From Coriaria nepalensis (Eukaryota; Streptophyta; Magnoliopsida; Cucurbitales; Coriariaceae), in contig CP114482.1 of the NCBI GenBank assembly GCA_027186245.1, forward strand, positions 4,035,001 through 4,099,000: a DNA stretch of 64,000 bases. The letters are read 5' to 3'. Within the stretch, counting starts at the first letter, position 1, and the number at the start of each line of letters is the position of its first letter. This document shows positions 60,069 through 64,000 of this stretch, in pieces. A program made the position numbers and the translations under genes. The notes under the pieces are model-generated. The model was not told the origin of the DNA. It worked only from the letters and a program-made list of their open reading frames with translations, and made no database searches.

Positions 60069-61080
60069 GAGGAGTTAGGTGATTTTTTGTTGTTGTCGCA
60101 GCCTTGAGAGATTGGCAATGTTTAGGGTGTTCGATGAGGATGAGTGACTGAGAGGCTATCGGAAAAGGATATATTAGATGCGAGAAGACAAAGTTATAGG
60201 ATAATTAGAGTGGAATTACTTTATTAGTTTGTACTTTGTATAAAGAATTTTTGTTTCATTAATGAATATTATTCTAGATACGTCATGATACGAGATTATT
60301 TGAATGACAAGCTTAAACTCGATTTTAGAACAATATTTAATAAGCAATATAATCAATAATTTGGAATTCATTTAAAAATTTACAGAGAATGAGTGATAAA
60401 TTGAAGAAACAGGAATTTAAACTTAATCCTAAAAAAAAAAATTAAAATATAATTTCACCCTAAATTGAACAAAAAAAGTTTAAACTTAAACCTCAAATAT
60501 TAAAAATTTATAAAAACCTATGTGGGTTCCCCTCACTATAAGATTTGTTGATAATATCATATCACAACTCAGTGCATCAAGATAAGTCACCTCATTCTAT
60601 CAATTAATCTCAACTTAAAAGCTCAAGACGTTTCGTAAAAACCATCACTTAAAAATATTGATTGAGAAAAAGGTTGAAATAATTCTGATCAAAATTTCAA
60701 GAAGGCCTACTTATAATAGATTTATCAGTGATAACTCTCACGTCCTAATTAACCACTTTTAATTATATGGCTTCATCTTGTGTTGTGGTTTCATACCAAA
60801 CCAGAACAACTTTTCTAGCCTCTAGGGCCAGCTTTTGCCATTAACTTAATAGTTTTTCTTGTCTACGGGTCAGATTCAGAATCAGATCATCTGAATCTCA
60901 CAATCATTACACATACGATTTGATGACCTGGGTTTTCGATAAATTCACAAGATGAAGAAAGAAAGGATCATAGGACATATAGCTAAATTCTCTTCCATTT
61001 CATATACTAAAATTCATTTCTCAAACAAAATTTACAGCTCCCGGAACAGAGCACAAAACATATTACCCAGATCTTTCATC
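59400..61080. other. spacer downstream of the GDU gene
   Basis: No gene was recognised. It contains a poly(T) tract of about 28 nt at 60041-60068. The 3' UTR of the minus-strand GDU-like gene should lie in the last few hundred bases. Confidence 0.45.
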
Positions 61081-61126
61081 CCATTAAGAAAAAAAGGAAA
61101 AGGATTAACGGTTGTGATCTGAGGGC

Positions 61127-61672
61127 TCATGGGTGTCTAACTGCTCCCTCTGTAGTCTGTACATGATCACTACCACCACCACCATCGCCGTCTTTCGCGC
61201 CGGTTTCTTCCATCTCGATGGAACTCTCACTATCGTCGCTTCCACAAGAACTACTATTACTACTACTACTACTACTACTACAACTTTTATTGTCGCCAAA
61301 AGAAGAACATCGGCTTGACATCGGCGTGGCTAAGTGAGTCGGCTTAACTTCTCCGGCCATTATGACCAAGATCTTCTCTTCAAAAACTGGCGGAAGCGGC
61401 TTCTGGGTGCCTTCTTTTTTACCTTCGCCGGCCTCCAGGTCAGTCTCCCGTTGGCTGTCGTCGCTGCCGTCGAGGCTGCCTGAGAGTTTCCAGTAAGAGC
61501 AGGCTAAGATTAGGAGCGCAAATGCTATGAGACCCAACATTGCAGCCAAGCCTCCGAATAGGTAGGGGACCGGCGAGTGCCATGGTGAGTGTTGCTGTTG
61601 CTTGGCCGTCGCACCCGCCGCCGAGTAGTGGGCCCTTTCTGTCACGTTGTATGGCTGTCGGCTTGCTGCCAT
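61127..61672 (-). CDS. GLUTAMINE DUMPER-like protein, intronless, 181 aa
   Basis: A single-pass membrane protein of the plant-specific GDU family, which modulates amino-acid export and sensitivity. Known members interact with the ubiquitin ligase LOG2; that partnership is inferred here. Residues 37-60 form one membrane span (PYLFGGLAAMLGLIAFALLI), preceded by a Ser/Pro-rich head and ended by CSYWKLSG. The diagnostic VIMAG motif is at residues 103-107 (KILVIMAGEVKPTHLATP). The tail is acidic, with a serine run encoded by an AGT trinucleotide repeat (about 61250-61282) and a Gly run near the C-terminus. No introns, as is usual for the family. Length is within the normal range. The start is the only ATG before the membrane span. 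Confidence 0.93.
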   Translation of the reverse strand: MAASRQPYNVTERAHYSAAGATAKQQQHSPWHSPVPYLFGGLAAMLGLIAFALLILACSYWKLSGSLDGSDDSQRETDLEAGEGKKEGTQKPLPPVFEEKILVIMAGEVKPTHLATPMSSRCSSFGDNKSCSSSSSSSNSSSCGSDDSESSIEMEETGAKDGDGGGGSDHVQTTEGAVRHP

Positions 61673-61854
61673 TTCTTTGAGACTCTGCTTAATTAATTGA
61701 TTAATATATATATATATATTATAGATTTTAATTTGAAATATTATGTTTTCTTCAGGTAGAATCTGGGAAAAACAAGGAGGCTGTATAGAGGGTGAAATTG
61801 AAGAAATATGAGAATGGGGTTAATGGGGTAGAGAAGTGTAACACAGGCATAAGG

Positions 61855-61862
61855 TATTTATA
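61855..61862 (-). promoter_or_regulatory. TATA box of the GDU-like gene
   Basis: The minus strand reads CTCTCTATAAATACC about 183 nt before the ATG, preceded by a CT-rich stretch. A leader of about 150 nt would follow. Confidence 0.55.
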
Positions 61863-61905
61863 GAGAGAGAGAGGAAGAGAGAATTGTGTTATGGTGAAGT
61901 TTTGG

Positions 61906-61908
<3 letters not shown>

Positions 61909-61953
<45 letters not shown>

Positions 61954-61958
61954 TATAT
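61909..61958. repeat. A-tract followed by (AT)n in the GDU promoter
   Basis: About 29 A then about 10 AT units, lying some 50-100 bp upstream of the TATA box. This is likely a polymorphic promoter microsatellite. Confidence 0.9.
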
Positions 61959-61959
61959 T

Positions 61960-62589
61960 CTAATCATATTTTAAGGTTTTAAATTGAATATCATTTGTCC
62001 AATTAAACTTTATGTCAAAATTTAAAATAAATAAAGTAATATCATTTTTTTTAAAGATATCTAAATTAATTGAGCTAGAGCAATGCTAACGTGGAGAAGT
62101 GGGGTATAAAGTTAATAACTCAAAGTTTGAGTGGTTAAAGTCGTCATTATATTTGTATAATATATGATGGGAGGTAGCGGGTCCATGATACTCTACTGAA
62201 ACGCACTCGATAATGCTTTTTAATGATAAGGCTTTTTTAATGACGTCACTAATAAAAAGAAATGAAAAAAAAATAATAGTAAATAATATAATATAATATA
62301 ATAATAATAATAATTTTAACGTACGTACAAATTTTTTTTCTGAAACATAATGAAGTGCATGGGCATCGGAACATCCATGTGTGCCTATCGTACCGAGTTT
62401 AGTACAGCATTCACGAGTTTTTAACAACTAAAAAAAAAACCCTGGAGGTCCCACAATTTGTATTAAAAAAACGTTGGTGGTTTTGACGGTTTAGATAAAT
62501 AAAAAGAAATAAAGTAAGTCCAATTTAATAAATACCAGCTTTTTCTTTTTCGAAAAGTGGAGATGGAGATAATAAAATGAGTCGAGCTG
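61960..62589. other. spacer upstream of GDU
   Basis: AT-rich with an (ATA/ATAAT)n stretch at 62285-62312. No gene was recognised. Confidence 0.4.
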
Positions 62590-63052
62590 ATATGAATATG
62601 AAAAATATAATCTTTTTTGAGTTCGGTCTAAGTACGGATATAGCACGGTTTATTCTTTTTTGAGTTCGGTCTAAATACGGATACGGCACGGTTTATCATA
62701 TCGGTATGATATAATTATGTTCCTTATAATTTATTAATGTGTTATTTAGTATTATTGATTTACTAGTTATGTTACTTACATATTATCATATTATTAATAT
62801 TATTCTCGTTTATTTAAAATAAATATATAAAAAATGATTGAGCTCATGAGCCTACGGTCTTTAATGGGCTCACAGGTCAACAAATATTAATGATCCATGC
62901 CATGATACGACATATATATATATGGCCAGTTTATTAAATATGTTCATACCATTCCCATAATTTTGAACATAGATACTAGACTTACTGTGCTTGACACTAG
63001 TATCGTGACCTAAACATATCATGCTGTGTCAGACACATTTTGTTACCTTTTA
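62590..63052. mobile_element. decayed copy of the hAT-type MITE family
   Basis: Resembles 52367-53033: GGGCTCACAGGTCA versus AGGCTCACAGGCCA, CATGCCATGATACGACA versus GGCCAGCACGACACG, and the end GTCAGACACATTTTGTTACCTTT versus GCCGACCCATTTTGTCACCTCT. The left end contains a ~43-bp tandem duplication (62611-62653 and 62654-62697) of TTTTTTGAGTTCGGTCTAA plus a GCACGGTTTAT tail. The left border is uncertain. Confidence 0.55.
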
Positions 63053-63648
63053 CGGAGAGGGATGATGAATTGGCTGGCTAATGCGGACTATGTATCGAAT
63101 TTAATTATGATGTTGATATTCCTGTCACATTGAATTGAATTATTATCTAATTTATATATAAATGAATTGTTATTATTTTTTGTTGTATATGATTTTATTT
63201 GCATTTTTTATTTAACTTAGGACACGGTTAAGAAACTATTAACCTCATTCGGTCGTTTAAGTATTTACTATTTAAGATTTTATATAAGATTTATTTTGAA
63301 TTTTGAGTTCGATATTATATATAATATTTTTCGAGACTCATCATCATCAATTAACCTTACGGAGATGAATATTTCACTTTTAGTATGTCTAACGCTGAAT
63401 AAGGGATAAGTGGAAAAGATAATTTCATATCATGACGTGAAATAATCATAAACAAACCAAACAAAGAAGTAGAAAAACCACTGTGATTGTCGCAAAAATG
63501 CAACCAAACATGCCATGTCATGATAAGAATGAGGGAGACGGGCAATAACTCTAATGAAATATCAGAGATGGGTCGGGTCACATGGACAACACATATAATT
63601 AACCTGTCTTCATACATAGCAGGTGATCAAACTACGTACAATTAATGC

Positions 63649-63694
<46 letters not shown>

Positions 63695-64000
63695 ACCTGG
63701 AAACTGAAATTAAGGAAAAGAGTCCCCTCAGTATATCATACTGATTAACAATCATTATCAATATTTTCAATTTGCTTGGTTACGTGAAAACGGTTCCTTC
63801 ACGCAATCGATCACACTTACATCTTTCTCTTTTTATTGCATGCTTTTCTTTCAAACCCAGCCTTCTCTTCTCATGACTTTTATGATCACTTATACTGATT
63901 AGCATCAAACTTTACAGATCCACGTCTATGATTATTATACACAAGTTTATCCAATACAATTATTATTATTAATTTATTAATTAATATGATTATGTTTGCT
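63053..64000. other. spacer to the window end
   Basis: No gene was recognised. It contains a poly(T) tract of about 40 nt at 63651-63690. Confidence 0.45.

Noticed and set aside
61105..61299. Valine-rich frame overlapping the GDU-like gene
   Set aside because: Alternate-frame shadow of the serine-encoding AGT repeat of the real gene.
62086..62427. 113-residue open frame near the window end
   Set aside because: No domain; runs through simple AT repeats; no promoter or splice evidence.
1..64000. Biosynthetic or defence gene cluster linking MATE, GMC enzyme and kinases
   Set aside because: Only the GMC enzyme and MATE would fit; the GMC copy is dead, the rest are unrelated housekeeping or signalling genes, and no other pathway enzyme is present.

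Overview
This window is nuclear DNA from a flowering plant, most likely a eudicot. The genes are split by many short GT-AG introns, the spacers are AT-rich, and LTR retrotransposons, MITEs and microsatellites are abundant. The protein families are all plant families: a MATE/DTX transporter, an ER-type xylose isomerase, ARL1, a USP-kinase RLCK, a PTI1-like kinase and a glutamine dumper. I could not name the species. Nothing prokaryotic is present: no operon, no CRISPR array.

Layout: (1) 0.7-4.7 kb, minus: an 8-exon MATE efflux carrier of 486 aa. (2) 4.8-12.1 kb: gene-free and built from decayed copia debris (LTR copies, an antisense RNase H fragment, a hAT-like MITE, an inverted repeat). (3) 12.2-17.1 kb, plus: a 20-exon xylose isomerase of 476 aa, with one non-canonical splice donor. 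(4) 18.8-34.2 kb, plus: the small GTPase ARL1 (183 aa, 8 coding exons), stretched to about 15 kb. Intron 4 holds an antisense copia element that itself carries a nested gag-only LTR element. Intron 5 holds a second, sense-oriented copia remnant. (5) 34.7-38.0 kb: a broken GMC oxidoreductase (mandelonitrile-lyase-like), a LINE fragment and another old LTR. (6) 38.7-43.5 kb, minus: a 10-exon receptor-like cytoplasmic kinase with an N-terminal universal stress protein domain. (7) 44.4-48.2 kb: a dispersed repeat copy and an internally deleted copia element with intact ends and a TTTCT target duplication. (8) 48.8-50.3 kb, minus: a three-exon PTI1-like kinase whose reading frame is open but whose glycine loop, VAIK lysine and DFG glycine are all changed. 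(9) 50.4-61.0 kb: repeats only (54-bp minisatellite, copia gag remnant with a MITE in its LTR, solo-LTR candidate, 104-bp tandem duplication, dispersed repeat copy, about 320 bp of TTTTTG hexamer). (10) 61.1-61.7 kb, minus: an intronless GLUTAMINE DUMPER-like gene of 181 aa. The rest is spacer with a decayed MITE.

The intact genes do unrelated jobs: metabolite export, sugar isomerisation, Golgi trafficking, ROP or stress signalling, and amino-acid export control. The neighbourhood is an ordinary gene-plus-transposon mosaic with no sign of a gene cluster. I saw no undescribed multi-gene system. The observations most worth a second look are the xylose isomerase splice donor, the nested elements inside ARL1, the open-frame pseudokinase, and a 29-nt stretch shared between that kinase and the neighbouring retroelement. 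Exon borders were read by eye from splice consensus, frame continuity and family knowledge.
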